This document shows, piece by piece, positions 23,315 to 32,523 of a DNA stretch of 64,000 bases. Under the pieces are notes generated by a model. It had not been told where the DNA came from. It did not search any database and saw nothing but the letters and a program-made list of their open reading frames with translations. Source of the stretch: Streptomyces flavotricini (lineage in GTDB: Bacteria; Actinomycetota; Actinomycetes; Streptomycetales; Streptomycetaceae); assembly GCF_020639365.1 (NCBI RefSeq), contig NZ_JAINUL010000001.1, forward strand, positions 6,881,130 to 6,945,129, in the 5' to 3' direction. The translations under genes were made by a program, and so were the position numbers. Each line of letters opens with the position of its first letter. Within the stretch, counting starts at the first letter, position 1.

Positions 23315-25291
23315 GTGTCAGACGTCCGTGTGATCATCCAACGCGATTCCGAGCGGGACGAGCGCGTGGTGGCCACGGGCACTACGGCGGCCGAGCTCTT
23401 CGCCGGGGAGCGCACCATCGTCGCCGCGCGCGTCGCCGGCGAGCTCAAGGACCTCTCGTACGAGGTGAAGGACGGCGAGACCGTCGAGCCGGTGGAGATC
23501 TCCTCCGAGGACGGCCTGAACATCCTGCGCCACTCGACCGCGCACGTCATGGCGCAGGCCGTGCAGGAGCTCTTCCCCGAGGCCAAGCTGGGCATCGGCC
23601 CGCCGGTCCGGGACGGCTTCTACTACGACTTCGACGTGGCCCGGCCCTTCACCCCGGAGGACCTGAAGGCCGTCGAGAAGAAGATGCAGGAGATCCAGAA
23701 GCGCGGCCAGCGCTTCTCCCGCCGCGTGGTCACCGACGAGGCTGCCCGCGAGGAGCTCGCCGACGAGCCGTACAAGCTGGAGCTCATCGGCATCAAGGGC
23801 TCCGCCTCCACCGACGACGGCGCGGACGTCGAGGTGGGCGGCGGCGAGCTGACCATCTACGACAACCTCGACGCGAAGACCGGCGAGCTGTGCTGGAAGG
23901 ACCTCTGCCGCGGTCCCCACCTGCCCACCACCCGCAACATCCCGGCGTTCAAGCTGATGCGCAACGCGGCCGCCTACTGGCGCGGCAGCGAGAAGAACCC
24001 GATGCTCCAGCGCATCTACGGCACCGCCTGGCCCTCGAAGGAGGAGCTGAAGGCCCACCTCGACTTCCTCGCCGAGGCCGAGAAGCGCGACCACCGCAAG
24101 CTCGGCAACGAGCTGGACCTCTTCTCCGTCCCCGACGAGATCGGCTCCGGCCTCGCCGTCTTCCACCCGCGCGGCGGCATCATCCGCCGGACCATGGAGG
24201 ACTACTCGCGCCGCCGGCACGAGGAGGAGGGCTACGAGTTCGTCTACTCCCCGCACGCCACCAAGGGCGCGCTCTTCGAGAAGAGCGGCCACCTGGACTG
24301 GTACGCGGAGGGCATGTACCCCCCCATGCAGCTCGACGGTGGTACCGACTACTACCTCAAGCCCATGAACTGCCCGATGCACAACCTGATCTTCGACGCG
24401 CGCGGCCGCTCGTACCGTGAGCTCCCGCTGCGCCTGTTCGAGTTCGGCACCGTGTACCGGTACGAGAAGTCGGGCGTCGTGCACGGCCTGACCCGCGCCC
24501 GCGGGTTCACCCAGGACGACGCGCACATCTACTGCACCCGCGAGCAGATGGCCGAGGAGCTCGACCGCACCCTCACCTTCGTGCTGAACCTGCTCCGCGA
24601 CTACGGTCTGACCGACTTCTACCTGGAGCTGTCGACCAAGGACCCGGAGAAGTTCGTCGGCTCGGACGAGGCCTGGGAAGAGGCCACCGCCGTCCTCCAG
24701 CAGGTCGCCGAGAAGCAGGGCCTCCCGCTGACCCCCGACCCGGGCGGCGCGGCCTTCTACGGCCCGAAGATCTCCGTCCAGGCGCGCGACGCCATCGGCC
24801 GCACCTGGCAGATGTCGACCGTGCAGCTCGACTTCAACCTGCCGGAGCGGTTCAACCTGGAGTACACCGCCCCCGACGGCTCCCGCCAGCGCCCGGTCAT
24901 GATCCACCGCGCGCTGTTCGGCTCCATCGAGCGGTTCTTCGCCGTGCTGCTGGAGCACTACGCGGGCGCCATGCCGCCGTGGCTGGCCCCGGTCCAGGCC
25001 GTCGGCATCCCGATCGGTGACGGGCACGTGGAGTACCTGCAGGAGTTCGCCGCCGAGGCGAAGAAGAAGGGCCTGCGGGTCGAGGTGGACGCCTCCTCCG
25101 ACCGGATGCAGAAGAAGATCCGCAACCACCAGAAGCTCAAGGTCCCGTTCATGATCATCGTCGGTGACGAGGACATGGCCGCGGGCACCGTCTCCTTCCG
25201 CTACCGCGACGGTTCGCAGGAGAACGGCATCGCCAAGGACGAGGCCCTGGCCAAGCTGGCCAAGGTCGTCGAAGACCGCGTCCAGGTCTGA
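23315..25291 (+). CDS. thrS: Threonine-tRNA ligase
   Basis: 658 aa from GTG 23315, placed by AGGAGAG at 23304. In order: N-terminal TGS domain (1-~65), the second additional/editing-type domain starting with HSTAHVMAQA, and the class II catalytic core with PMNCPMHN (zinc-ligand Cys), motif 2 (FGTVYRYEKSG...GFTQDDAHIY) and motif 3 (HRALFGSIERF). The anticodon-binding domain follows from about 555 (VGIPIGDGHVEYL). It charges tRNA-Thr in the cytosol. All expected zinc and catalytic segments are present. A perfect hairpin after the stop ends the unit. Confidence 0.98.
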   Translation: MSDVRVIIQRDSERDERVVATGTTAAELFAGERTIVAARVAGELKDLSYEVKDGETVEPVEISSEDGLNILRHSTAHVMAQAVQELFPEAKLGIGPPVRDGFYYDFDVARPFTPEDLKAVEKKMQEIQKRGQRFSRRVVTDEAAREELADEPYKLELIGIKGSASTDDGADVEVGGGELTIYDNLDAKTGELCWKDLCRGPHLPTTRNIPAFKLMRNAAAYWRGSEKNPMLQRIYGTAWPSKEELKAHLDFLAEAEKRDHRKLGNELDLFSVPDEIGSGLAVFHPRGGIIRRTMEDYSRRRHEEEGYEFVYSPHATKGALFEKSGHLDWYAEGMYPPMQLDGGTDYYLKPMNCPMHNLIFDARGRSYRELPLRLFEFGTVYRYEKSGVVHGLTRARGFTQDDAHIYCTREQMAEELDRTLTFVLNLLRDYGLTDFYLELSTKDPEKFVGSDEAWEEATAVLQQVAEKQGLPLTPDPGGAAFYGPKISVQARDAIGRTWQMSTVQLDFNLPERFNLEYTAPDGSRQRPVMIHRALFGSIERFFAVLLEHYAGAMPPWLAPVQAVGIPIGDGHVEYLQEFAAEAKKKGLRVEVDASSDRMQKKIRNHQKLKVPFMIIVGDEDMAAGTVSFRYRDGSQENGIAKDEALAKLAKVVEDRVQV

Positions 25292-25305
25292 CCGGCGCAG
25301 TCGGG

Positions 25306-25995
25306 TCAGTGAGGGGCCCCCGGGGAACTTTCCTCCCCCGGGGGCCCCTCTTCGTCGTCCCGGCGGAAGATCTGGATCAGCCAGGACGAGAACGAACCCG
25401 TGACCGCCCCCAGCAGACCCAGACCGAAGATCATCAAGGTGGTGGCGATGAGCCGCCCCGACACGGTCACGGGGGCCACGTCGCCGTAGCCGACCGTCGT
25501 CAGCGTCTGGACCACGCACCACACCGAGTCCCCGAACGTCTGGATCGGGGACTGCGGGTTGCGCCGCTCGGAGTCGTAGAGGCCCAGCGAGCCGGAGAAG
25601 CCGAGCAGCAGCGAAGAGAGGCCGGCGTACGTGATCACGCGCGGGTACAGGCTGCGGCGCGGGTGGTCCCGCCTCCTGGCCATGACCGCGTCGTGGACCT
25701 TGACCATGCGCAGCGCCCGCAGCGTCGGCAGGATGACGATCACGGTGTCCAGCCAGTGGCGGCGGACGAACCGCAGCGGCCTCTGGCGGCTCAGGACCAG
25801 CCGCACCACGTAGTCCACGATGAAGCAGGTCCAGGTCAGTGCGACGATGATCGCTGCGATGTCGCGCCAGAGGGAGTGGGCGTGGGCGAGCACGCGGACC
25901 GCGTACCCGGCGAGGAACACGAGCGAGAGGTAGAAGAGCGGGATCTCGGTCCGGCGCTCCCACGCGACGTCGGGGGTCTCGACTGCAACGTGCAT
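25306..25995 (-). CDS. Voltage-gated-type potassium channel
   Basis: 229 aa. Four hydrophobic segments come first (from about residue 18 to 135), then the pore helix and the selectivity filter TLTTVGYGDVAP (TVGYGD at 167-172), and a final pore-lining helix (182-205). The fourth segment (TLRALRMVKVHDAVMARRR) has few regularly spaced arginines, so voltage sensing is doubtful. The cytoplasmic tail is short and acidic, without an RCK/TrkA-N domain. As a tetramer it should conduct K+ across the plasma membrane. Confidence 0.9.
   Translation of the reverse strand: MHVAVETPDVAWERRTEIPLFYLSLVFLAGYAVRVLAHAHSLWRDIAAIIVALTWTCFIVDYVVRLVLSRQRPLRFVRRHWLDTVIVILPTLRALRMVKVHDAVMARRRDHPRRSLYPRVITYAGLSSLLLGFSGSLGLYDSERRNPQSPIQTFGDSVWCVVQTLTTVGYGDVAPVTVSGRLIATTLMIFGLGLLGAVTGSFSSWLIQIFRRDDEEGPPGEESSPGAPH
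25311..25350. terminator. Bidirectional hairpin between thrS and the K+ channel gene
   Basis: A perfect 15-bp stem: arms 25311-25325 (GAGGGGCCCCCGGGG) and 25336-25350. It overlaps the last codons of the convergent potassium-channel gene, so it encodes the Gly/Pro-rich end of that protein as well as a terminator. Confidence 0.8.
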
Positions 25996-26062
25996 GGGCC
26001 CAGCATCGCGGCCGCGGTGGCGGTCCCCGCCCCGGCGACACGCCCGTCAGGGGCAAGGTCAT

Positions 26063-26623
26063 ATGCTGCATGCCATGACGACTGAGCCGGAGCAGCAGAT
26101 CGGTGTGGGCACGCAGGACGCGTTCCAGCGTCTGTGGACGCCCCACCGGATGGCGTACATCCAGGGGGAGAACAAGCCGACCGGTCCGGAGGCCGGGGAC
26201 GGCTGTCCCTTCTGCGGGATCCCGGAGATGTCCGACCAGGACGGCCTGGTCGTGGCCCGGGGCGAACACGTCTACGCCGTGCTGAACCTGTACCCGTACA
26301 ACGGTGGCCACCTGATGGTCGTCCCGTACCGGCACGTCGCCGATTACACGGAGCTCGACGCCGCCGAGACGGCCGAGCTGGCCGACCTCACGAAGCGGGC
26401 GATGATCGCGCTGCGCAAGGCGTCCGGGGCGCACGGGTTCAACATCGGCATGAACCAGGGCGCGGCCGCCGGGGCCGGCATCGCGGCACACCTGCACCAG
26501 CACATCGTGCCCCGCTGGGGCGGGGACACGAACTTCATGCCGGTCGTCGGCCACACGAAGGTGCTGCCCCAACTCCTCGCGGACACCCGCCAGATGCTCG
26601 CCGACGCCTGGCCCAAGGACTGA
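26063..26623 (+). CDS. HIT-family nucleotide hydrolase/phosphorylase
   Basis: 186 aa from ATG 26063 (AAGG four bases upstream) or 182 aa from ATG 26075. The HIT active-site triad is present as HLHQHIVPRW. An N-terminal CPFC pair with a His in the fold suggests a bound zinc. NLYPYNGGHLMVVPYRHV is the classic HIT strand. Relatives include actinobacterial Ap4A phosphorylases, so diadenosine-tetraphosphate turnover is a reasonable guess. It is divergent from the channel gene and lies upstream of the PI-mannoside genes, as in other Streptomyces. Confidence 0.9.
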   Translation: MLHAMTTEPEQQIGVGTQDAFQRLWTPHRMAYIQGENKPTGPEAGDGCPFCGIPEMSDQDGLVVARGEHVYAVLNLYPYNGGHLMVVPYRHVADYTELDAAETAELADLTKRAMIALRKASGAHGFNIGMNQGAAAGAGIAAHLHQHIVPRWGGDTNFMPVVGHTKVLPQLLADTRQMLADAWPKD

Positions 26624-26694
26624 GACGACCGGGGTGACCCCGGGGCCGTTCCGCGGCCCCGGGGCATCGCGCTCCACGCGTCGTAGGCGTCCTC

Positions 26695-28374
26695 CTACGC
26701 GTCGTACGCATCCGCCTTGCGCGGGGCGGCGTCCTGGACGAGCCCGCTGACGATCATCGAGCGGTTGCTGAAACGGTCGATGTCGGCGCCGTTCTCCTCC
26801 AGTACCCGCAGCGCCGCCGCGTGCACCGCCCGCAGGACCGGGGTCGCGGCGCGCAGGGCGTCGTCGGCCATGAAGCGGTGGCGCCAGGGCTGGCCTGCCC
26901 AGACGTGACGCAGGCCGAAGGGCTCCGGCAGGACCAGCTTGCCGCCGAAGAACTCGAGGAGCGGCGGGAACCAGGTCAGCGGGGCGCGGACGGCGAGGCG
27001 GACCACTTCCTGGGCGTCCACCAGAGGCAGCGGCCGCTCGACGGTCTCCCAGAACCGGATGGACTTCGGCACCTCGACCTTCGGGGCGGCCGACTTGCTG
27101 GTGAACAGGCCGTGCACCGGTCCGAGCGCGTGGCCGGTCACCTCGACGCGCAGCGTCTTGTACAGCACGGTGACCGTCACCAGCATGGTGATCACCAACT
27201 GGCCGTCCCAGAGCGGGTACTGGATGCCGAGGTAGTGCCGGTTGCCGCCGCTGAACTGCTGCTCGTTGCAGATCCGGGTGATCTCGTGCGGCTTGACGAG
27301 GAAGGTGTCCACGTCGGCGCCGGTCGGGCGGGCCACCTCCCCGGCGCCTTCGCCGACCGGGGTGACGATCCAGTGCTGGATCGAGGCGGGCGGCAGGCCG
27401 CCGGTGTGCAGCGGGCCGCGCTCCAGCTTGCGCAGTTCGGCGTCGACCGCGCGTATGACGTCCCAGCTGCGGAACGGGTGGATCTCCATGCCCTCGGTCT
27501 TGGGCACGAGCTCCTCGGCCATCTGCCAGCTGCCCCAGCGGGTGCCCATGCCGAGGATGCCCTTGGGGCCGGCGTAGAAGACGGAGTTGCTGCGGTCCTC
27601 GGCCGTGAGCTTGGCGAGCGAGTGCCTCAGGTCCTCCCGGGCCTTCTCGTCGGGGTTGCCGGGCACCGCCTCCGGGATCTTGGCGCCGATGCCGCTGCCG
27701 GCCAGCAGTCCGTCCCAGCGGGAGCGCAGGTCGGCTGCGGTGGCCTCGCAGATCCGGCGGGCCAGGAGCCAGCCCACGGCGGGGGCGATGATCATGCCGC
27801 GCAGGTAGAGGCCGAGGAAGCCGGTGAACGGCAGCCGGAACATGAGCACGGCCGCCACGACGGCCACGCCCACGAGCAGCAGCGTGCCCATCCAGGACGA
27901 GCGCTTGCCGTCGCCCTTGGCCAGCGTCTTGCGGAGCTGGAACAGGCCCAGCCACAGCAGGAGGCCGGGCAGGAAGACCACGCCGGCGACGAGCATGATC
28001 AGGCGCAGCTTGCGGTCGCGCTCCTTGCGGATGCGGGAGGCGGCCAGGCAGTGCTCGACGACGGTCTGCGGGTCGAGGCCGAAGGACTGGATGAGGGGTT
28101 TGCGGCCCGCGCCGAGGGTGCGGGCCTCGACGGCGCGGCAGAAGGCCTCGCCCAGGCTGGGCTCGAAGAGCGAGATCTTCGGTGGTTTGATCGTGGACTT
28201 GTGGTACTCGTTGTCGGCCTTGGCGATGTCGGACAGCTTGCTGTCCGTGCCGCCGTCCCGGTACGCGGCCGACGCGAGGGCGTTGGTCGCCGCGGTCTGG
28301 CCGCCGCCCCCCTGGAGGGGTACCTGCGCCCCGGGCCTGAAGTCGAATCCGTCGTCCGCCACCGTTGCCCCCAT
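26695..28374 (-). CDS. Conserved actinomycete membrane protein, function unknown
   Basis: 559 aa from ATG 28374. The N-terminal ~120 residues are soluble. Two or three membrane helices lie between about 122 and 205 (LRLIMLVAGVVFLPGLLLWL and the following segments). A long mostly soluble region follows (205-385), then another short hydrophobic stretch near 390 (LVITMLVTVTVLYKTL) and a C-terminal soluble domain. No enzymatic motif is evident. It is convergent with the HIT gene and upstream of the EF-G-like gene on the same strand. Confidence 0.82.
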   Translation of the reverse strand: MGATVADDGFDFRPGAQVPLQGGGGQTAATNALASAAYRDGGTDSKLSDIAKADNEYHKSTIKPPKISLFEPSLGEAFCRAVEARTLGAGRKPLIQSFGLDPQTVVEHCLAASRIRKERDRKLRLIMLVAGVVFLPGLLLWLGLFQLRKTLAKGDGKRSSWMGTLLLVGVAVVAAVLMFRLPFTGFLGLYLRGMIIAPAVGWLLARRICEATAADLRSRWDGLLAGSGIGAKIPEAVPGNPDEKAREDLRHSLAKLTAEDRSNSVFYAGPKGILGMGTRWGSWQMAEELVPKTEGMEIHPFRSWDVIRAVDAELRKLERGPLHTGGLPPASIQHWIVTPVGEGAGEVARPTGADVDTFLVKPHEITRICNEQQFSGGNRHYLGIQYPLWDGQLVITMLVTVTVLYKTLRVEVTGHALGPVHGLFTSKSAAPKVEVPKSIRFWETVERPLPLVDAQEVVRLAVRAPLTWFPPLLEFFGGKLVLPEPFGLRHVWAGQPWRHRFMADDALRAATPVLRAVHAAALRVLEENGADIDRFSNRSMIVSGLVQDAAPRKADAYDA

Positions 28375-28513
28375 CGCTGTGCGTTGTGCTCTTTTGCCGC
28401 GCAGATGAGCCTATCGGCGTATCCCTTCCCATGGTCATGGGACAGGGAAATGCCGCCCACCGCAAGCGGCTTGGGTGGGCGGCTCCCGGGGGATGCCCCT
28501 GGCGCTATGTCAA

Positions 28514-30709
28514 TCAGGTTCCCTTCTCGGCCTGTTCCCGCACCTTGTCGGCGATCTGGGGCGGCATGGGCTCGTGACGGGCGTAGGCGCGGGTGAACCG
28601 GCCGGTGCCGTGCGACACCGAGCGCAGTTCCACGGCGTACCGGTCGATCTCGATCTCGGGGATCTCGGCGCGCACCTGTGTGCGGCCGGCGCCGGCCTGT
28701 TCGGTGCCGACGACGCGGCCTCGGCGGCCGGCGAGGTCGCTCATGACGGGGCCGACGTACTCGTCGGGCACGAGGACGGCCAGCTCGGCGACGGGTTCGA
28801 GGAGGTGGATGCGGGCCTCGGCGGCGGCCTCGCGCAGCGCGAGCGCTCCGGCGGTCTGGAAGGCGGCGTCGGAGGAGTCCACCGAGTGCGCCTTGCCGTC
28901 GAGCAGGGTGATCCGCACGTCGACCAGCGGATAGCCGGCCGCGACCCCGCGGGCGGCCTGGGTGCGTACGCCCTTTTCGACGGACGGGATGAACTGGCGG
29001 GGGACGGCGCCGCCGACGACCTTGTCGACGAACTCGATGCCGCTGCCCGGGGGGAGCGGTTCCACCTCGATCTCGCAGATGGCGAACTGGCCGTGCCCGC
29101 CGGACTGTTTGACGTGCCGGCCGCGGCCCGCGGCCTTGGCGCCGAAGGTCTCGCGCAGGCTCACCTTGTGCGGGACGGGGTCGACCTGGACCCCGTAGCG
29201 GGTGCGCAGCCGTTCGAGGGCCACGTCCTGGTGGGCCTCGCCGAGGCACCACAGGACGACCTGGTGGGTGTCCGGGTTCTGCTCCAGCCGCATCGTGGGG
29301 TCCTCGGCGACGAGCCGGGCCAGCCCCTGCGAGAGCTTGTCCTCGTCGGCCTTGCTGTGGGCGGCGATGGCGAGGGGGAGCAGCGGGTCGGGCATCGGCC
29401 AGGGCTCCATGAGCAGGGGCCGGTCCTTGGCCGAGAGGGTGTCGCCGGTCTCGGCCCGGGTGAGTTTGGCCACGCAGGCGAGGTCCCCGGCGATGACCTG
29501 GGTGAGGGTGCGCTGCTGCTTGCCGAAGGGGGAGGTGAGGGTGCCGATCCGCTCGTCGACGTCGTGGTCCTCGTGCCCGCGGTCGGTCAGGCCGTGGCCG
29601 CTGACGTGCACGGTCTCCTCGGGGCGCAGGGTGCCGGAGAAGACGCGGACGAGGGAGACGCGCCCGACGTAGGGGTCGGAGGAGGTCTTGACGACCTCGG
29701 CCACGAGGGGCCCGTCGGGATCGCAGGTGACGGCCGGGCGGTCGGCGCCGTCCGGGGCGGTGACGGACACGGCGGCCCGCTCCAGGGGGGTGGGGAAGCC
29801 GCCTGTGATCAGTTCCAGGAGTTCGACCGTGCCGAGGCCCTGGCGGGCGCCGTCGGCGGCGGGGGCGGCCATCAGGACGGGGTGGAAGGTGCCGCGGGCG
29901 ACGGCCCGCTCCAGGTCGTCGACGAGGGTCTTGAAATCGATGTCCTCGCCGCCCAGGTAGCGGTCCATGAGGCTCTCGTCCTCGCTCTCCGCGATGATCC
30001 CCTCGATCAGGCGGGAGCGGGCGTCGGAGATGAGGGAGAGCTCGGCGGGTTCGGGGTCGCGCTCCACGCGCTCCCCGGAGGTGTAGTCGTACACGCGCCG
30101 CGAGAGCAGGCCGAGGAGGCCGGCGACCGGGGCGTGCCCGTCGGGGCCGGGAGGCCCGTACAGGGGCAGGTAGAGCGGGATGACGGCGTCGGGGTCCTCG
30201 GCCGCGAAGTTCTCGCCGCAGACGGTGGTCATCTGCGCGTAGTCGGCGCGGGCTGCCTCCAGATGGGTGACGACGATGGCGCGGGGCATGCCGACGGCCG
30301 CGCACTCGTCCCAGACCATGCGGGTGGCGCCGTCGATGCCGTCGGAGGAGGAGACGACGAAAAGGGCCGCGTCCGCGGCGCGCAGACCGGCCCTGAGTTC
30401 GCCGACGAAATCGGCGTATCCGGGGGTGTCCAAGATGTTGATCTTGATGCCGGCCCACTCGACCGGGACGAGGGACAGCTGGACGGACCGCTGCTGCCGG
30501 TGTTCGATCTCGTCGTAGTCGGAGACGGCGGTGCCGTCCTCGACCCGGCCGGCCCGGTTGACGGCGCCCGCCGTCAGGGCGAGGGCCTCGACCAGCGTGG
30601 TCTTGCCGGCTCCGCTGTGGCCGACCAGCACGACGTTGCGGAGCGACGACGGGCGGTCGGCCGCCGGTGCCCTGCCGGCGGCTCCGGCTTGGTGTGATGT
30701 GGCTCCCAT
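28514..30709 (-). CDS. Elongation factor G-like GTPase (EF-G2 type)
   Basis: 731 aa from ATG 30709. The full EF-G domain order is present: GTPase domain with P-loop GHSGAGKTTL, DTPGYADF (G3), then domains II-V ending in RYAVELRSVSHGTGRFTRAY. It differs from canonical EF-G. The P-loop is GHSGAGKTT rather than AHIDAGKTT, switch I lacks the RGITI motif, and the NKMD G4 motif is replaced (VVTHLEAAR), so guanine recognition may be unusual. Such paralogues occur in actinobacteria and have weak or specialised ribosome activity. It lies divergent from the PI-mannoside operon with 243 bases between. Confidence 0.9.
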   Translation of the reverse strand: MGATSHQAGAAGRAPAADRPSSLRNVVLVGHSGAGKTTLVEALALTAGAVNRAGRVEDGTAVSDYDEIEHRQQRSVQLSLVPVEWAGIKINILDTPGYADFVGELRAGLRAADAALFVVSSSDGIDGATRMVWDECAAVGMPRAIVVTHLEAARADYAQMTTVCGENFAAEDPDAVIPLYLPLYGPPGPDGHAPVAGLLGLLSRRVYDYTSGERVERDPEPAELSLISDARSRLIEGIIAESEDESLMDRYLGGEDIDFKTLVDDLERAVARGTFHPVLMAAPAADGARQGLGTVELLELITGGFPTPLERAAVSVTAPDGADRPAVTCDPDGPLVAEVVKTSSDPYVGRVSLVRVFSGTLRPEETVHVSGHGLTDRGHEDHDVDERIGTLTSPFGKQQRTLTQVIAGDLACVAKLTRAETGDTLSAKDRPLLMEPWPMPDPLLPLAIAAHSKADEDKLSQGLARLVAEDPTMRLEQNPDTHQVVLWCLGEAHQDVALERLRTRYGVQVDPVPHKVSLRETFGAKAAGRGRHVKQSGGHGQFAICEIEVEPLPPGSGIEFVDKVVGGAVPRQFIPSVEKGVRTQAARGVAAGYPLVDVRITLLDGKAHSVDSSDAAFQTAGALALREAAAEARIHLLEPVAELAVLVPDEYVGPVMSDLAGRRGRVVGTEQAGAGRTQVRAEIPEIEIDRYAVELRSVSHGTGRFTRAYARHEPMPPQIADKVREQAEKGT

Positions 30710-30952
30710 GATGCTCGTGCCTCCCGGTGTGACGGTGAGGAGGTTGAATCGGGGTCCTTCGAGCTTTGCACCGGCGTCACACTGCGTCCATACGTAGTAC
30801 CCGGCACTGTCCGGAGCATGACGCGGGCATGGACCGGCGATTGCCCGGCCCGAACCGGTGGGTGCGCGGCGCAGGGGGCCCGGGGCGCTGGCTACGATGG
30901 GCCAGCCGGTGGCCGATGTGGCCGTGCGGCCCAGCGACCCTCTGGGAAGACC

Positions 30953-31618
30953 ATGCTGAACAAGTACGCGCGTGCCTTCTTCACGCGTGTTCTCACGCCA
31001 TTCGCCGCGTTCCTCCTCCGACGGGGGGTGAGCCCGGACGCGGTCACCCTGATCGGCACGGCCGGAGTGGTGGCGGGAGCGCTGGTCTTCTTCCCCCGGG
31101 GCGAGTTCTTCTGGGGCACGATCACCATCACCCTGTTCGTGTTCTCCGACCTGGTGGACGGGAACATGGCCCGCCAGGCGGGCGTCTCCAGCCGCTGGGG
31201 CGCCTTCCTCGACTCCACGCTCGACCGGGTGGCCGACGCGGCGATCTTCGGGGGCCTCGCGCTCTGGTACGCGGGCAACGGGAACGACAACGTGCTGTGC
31301 GCGGTGGCGATCTTCTGCCTGGCCAGCGGCCAGGTCGTCTCCTACACGAAGGCCCGTGGCGAGTCGATCGGGCTGCCGGTGGCCGTCAACGGGCTCATCG
31401 AGCGCGCCGAGCGGCTGGTGATCTCGCTGGTCGCGGCCGGCCTGTCCGGGCTGCAGACCTTCGGGGTGCCCTCGTGGATCGGGGTGCTGCTGCCGATCGC
31501 GCTGTGGGTCGTCGCCGTGGGCTCGCTGGTCACGCTGATCCAGAGGGTGGTCACCGTACGCCGCGAGGCGGCGGAGGCCGACGCGGCGGCCTCCGTGGCC
31601 GAGGGCGGCGCGGCCTGA
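30953..31618 (+). CDS. pgsA: Phosphatidylinositol phosphate synthase (CDP-alcohol phosphatidyltransferase)
   Basis: 221 aa from ATG 30953. The family signature DG(x)2AR(x)8G(x)3D(x)3D is exact: D69, G70, A73, R74, G83, D87, D91, with D66 also in place. About six membrane helices are visible. It transfers inositol-1-phosphate to CDP-diacylglycerol in the plasma membrane, giving the phosphatidylinositol-phosphate that becomes the base for mannosides. Its TGA shares a base with the next ATG (TGATG), and the next two genes are the acyl- and mannosyltransferases, which settles the assignment over phosphatidylglycerol-phosphate synthase. Confidence 0.92.
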   Translation: MLNKYARAFFTRVLTPFAAFLLRRGVSPDAVTLIGTAGVVAGALVFFPRGEFFWGTITITLFVFSDLVDGNMARQAGVSSRWGAFLDSTLDRVADAAIFGGLALWYAGNGNDNVLCAVAIFCLASGQVVSYTKARGESIGLPVAVNGLIERAERLVISLVAAGLSGLQTFGVPSWIGVLLPIALWVVAVGSLVTLIQRVVTVRREAAEADAAASVAEGGAA

Positions 31619-32523
31619 TGGCCGGGCGGGTGCAGGACAAGCTGGTCGACGGGTTGTACGGGCTCGGCTGGGCCGGGGTCAAGAGGCTGCCGGAGCCGGC
31701 CGCGGTGGCCCTCGGTCGCCGCATCGCCGACTTCGCGTGGAAGCGGCGCGGCAAGAGCGTGCTGCGGCTGGAGTCGAACCTGGCCCGGGTGGTGCCCGAC
31801 GCCGGTCCCGAGCGGCTGCGCGAGCTGTCCCGGGCGGGCATGCGCTCGTACATGCGGTACTGGATGGAATCGTTCCGGCTGCCGACCATGGACCCGGAGC
31901 GCTTCGGCACCGATGTCGAGTTCGAGGACGAGCACCTGCTGCGCGAGGCCCTCGACTCCGGGCGCGGGGTCGTCGTGGCGCTGCCGCACCTCGCCAACTG
32001 GGACCTCGCCGGGGCCTGGGCCATCGGCCACATGAAGGCGCCGTTCACCACGGTCGCCGAGCGGCTGAAGCCCGAGACCCTCTACGACCGGTTCGTCGCC
32101 TACCGCGAGAGCCTGGGCATGGAGGTCCTGCCGCACAGCGGCGGCGCCGCCTTCGGCACCCTCGCCCGCCGGCTGCGCTCCGGCGGCCTGGTCTGCCTGG
32201 TCGCGGACCGCGACCTGTCGGCCTCCGGGGTCGAGGTCGACTTCTTCGGCGCCGCGGCCCGCATGCCGGCCGGACCGGCACTGCTGGCCCAGCAGACCGG
32301 CGCGGTGCTGCTCCCGGCGACCCTGCACTACGGCGACACGCCGAAGATGTACGGCCGGATCCACCCCGAGGTCGAGGTGCCGAAGACCGGGACCCGGACC
32401 GAGAAGACCACCGCCATGACCCAGGCGGTGGCGGACGCCTTCGCCCGGGGGATCGCCGAGCACCCGGAGGACTGGCACATGCTGCAGCGGCTGTGGCTGG
32501 ACGACCTGGAGGAGCGCCCGTAG
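31618..32523 (+). CDS. patA: Phosphatidylinositol mannoside acyltransferase
   Basis: 301 aa. It belongs to the lipid A acyltransferase family: the HxxxxD catalytic motif is PHLANWDLAG (H124, D129), with FFGAAARMPAGPALLA further on. It esterifies a mannose of phosphatidylinositol mannoside with a fatty acid at the inner face of the membrane. Start and stop share bases with both neighbours (pgsA upstream, pimA downstream), so the three proteins are made together. Confidence 0.93.
   Translation: MAGRVQDKLVDGLYGLGWAGVKRLPEPAAVALGRRIADFAWKRRGKSVLRLESNLARVVPDAGPERLRELSRAGMRSYMRYWMESFRLPTMDPERFGTDVEFEDEHLLREALDSGRGVVVALPHLANWDLAGAWAIGHMKAPFTTVAERLKPETLYDRFVAYRESLGMEVLPHSGGAAFGTLARRLRSGGLVCLVADRDLSASGVEVDFFGAAARMPAGPALLAQQTGAVLLPATLHYGDTPKMYGRIHPEVEVPKTGTRTEKTTAMTQAVADAFARGIAEHPEDWHMLQRLWLDDLEERP

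Noticed and set aside
23318..28465. A very long open frame (about 1,700 codons) on the minus strand across thrS and its neighbours
   Set aside because: It runs antisense to well-supported genes and has no family-like sequence. GC-rich codon use leaves few stops in one antisense frame.
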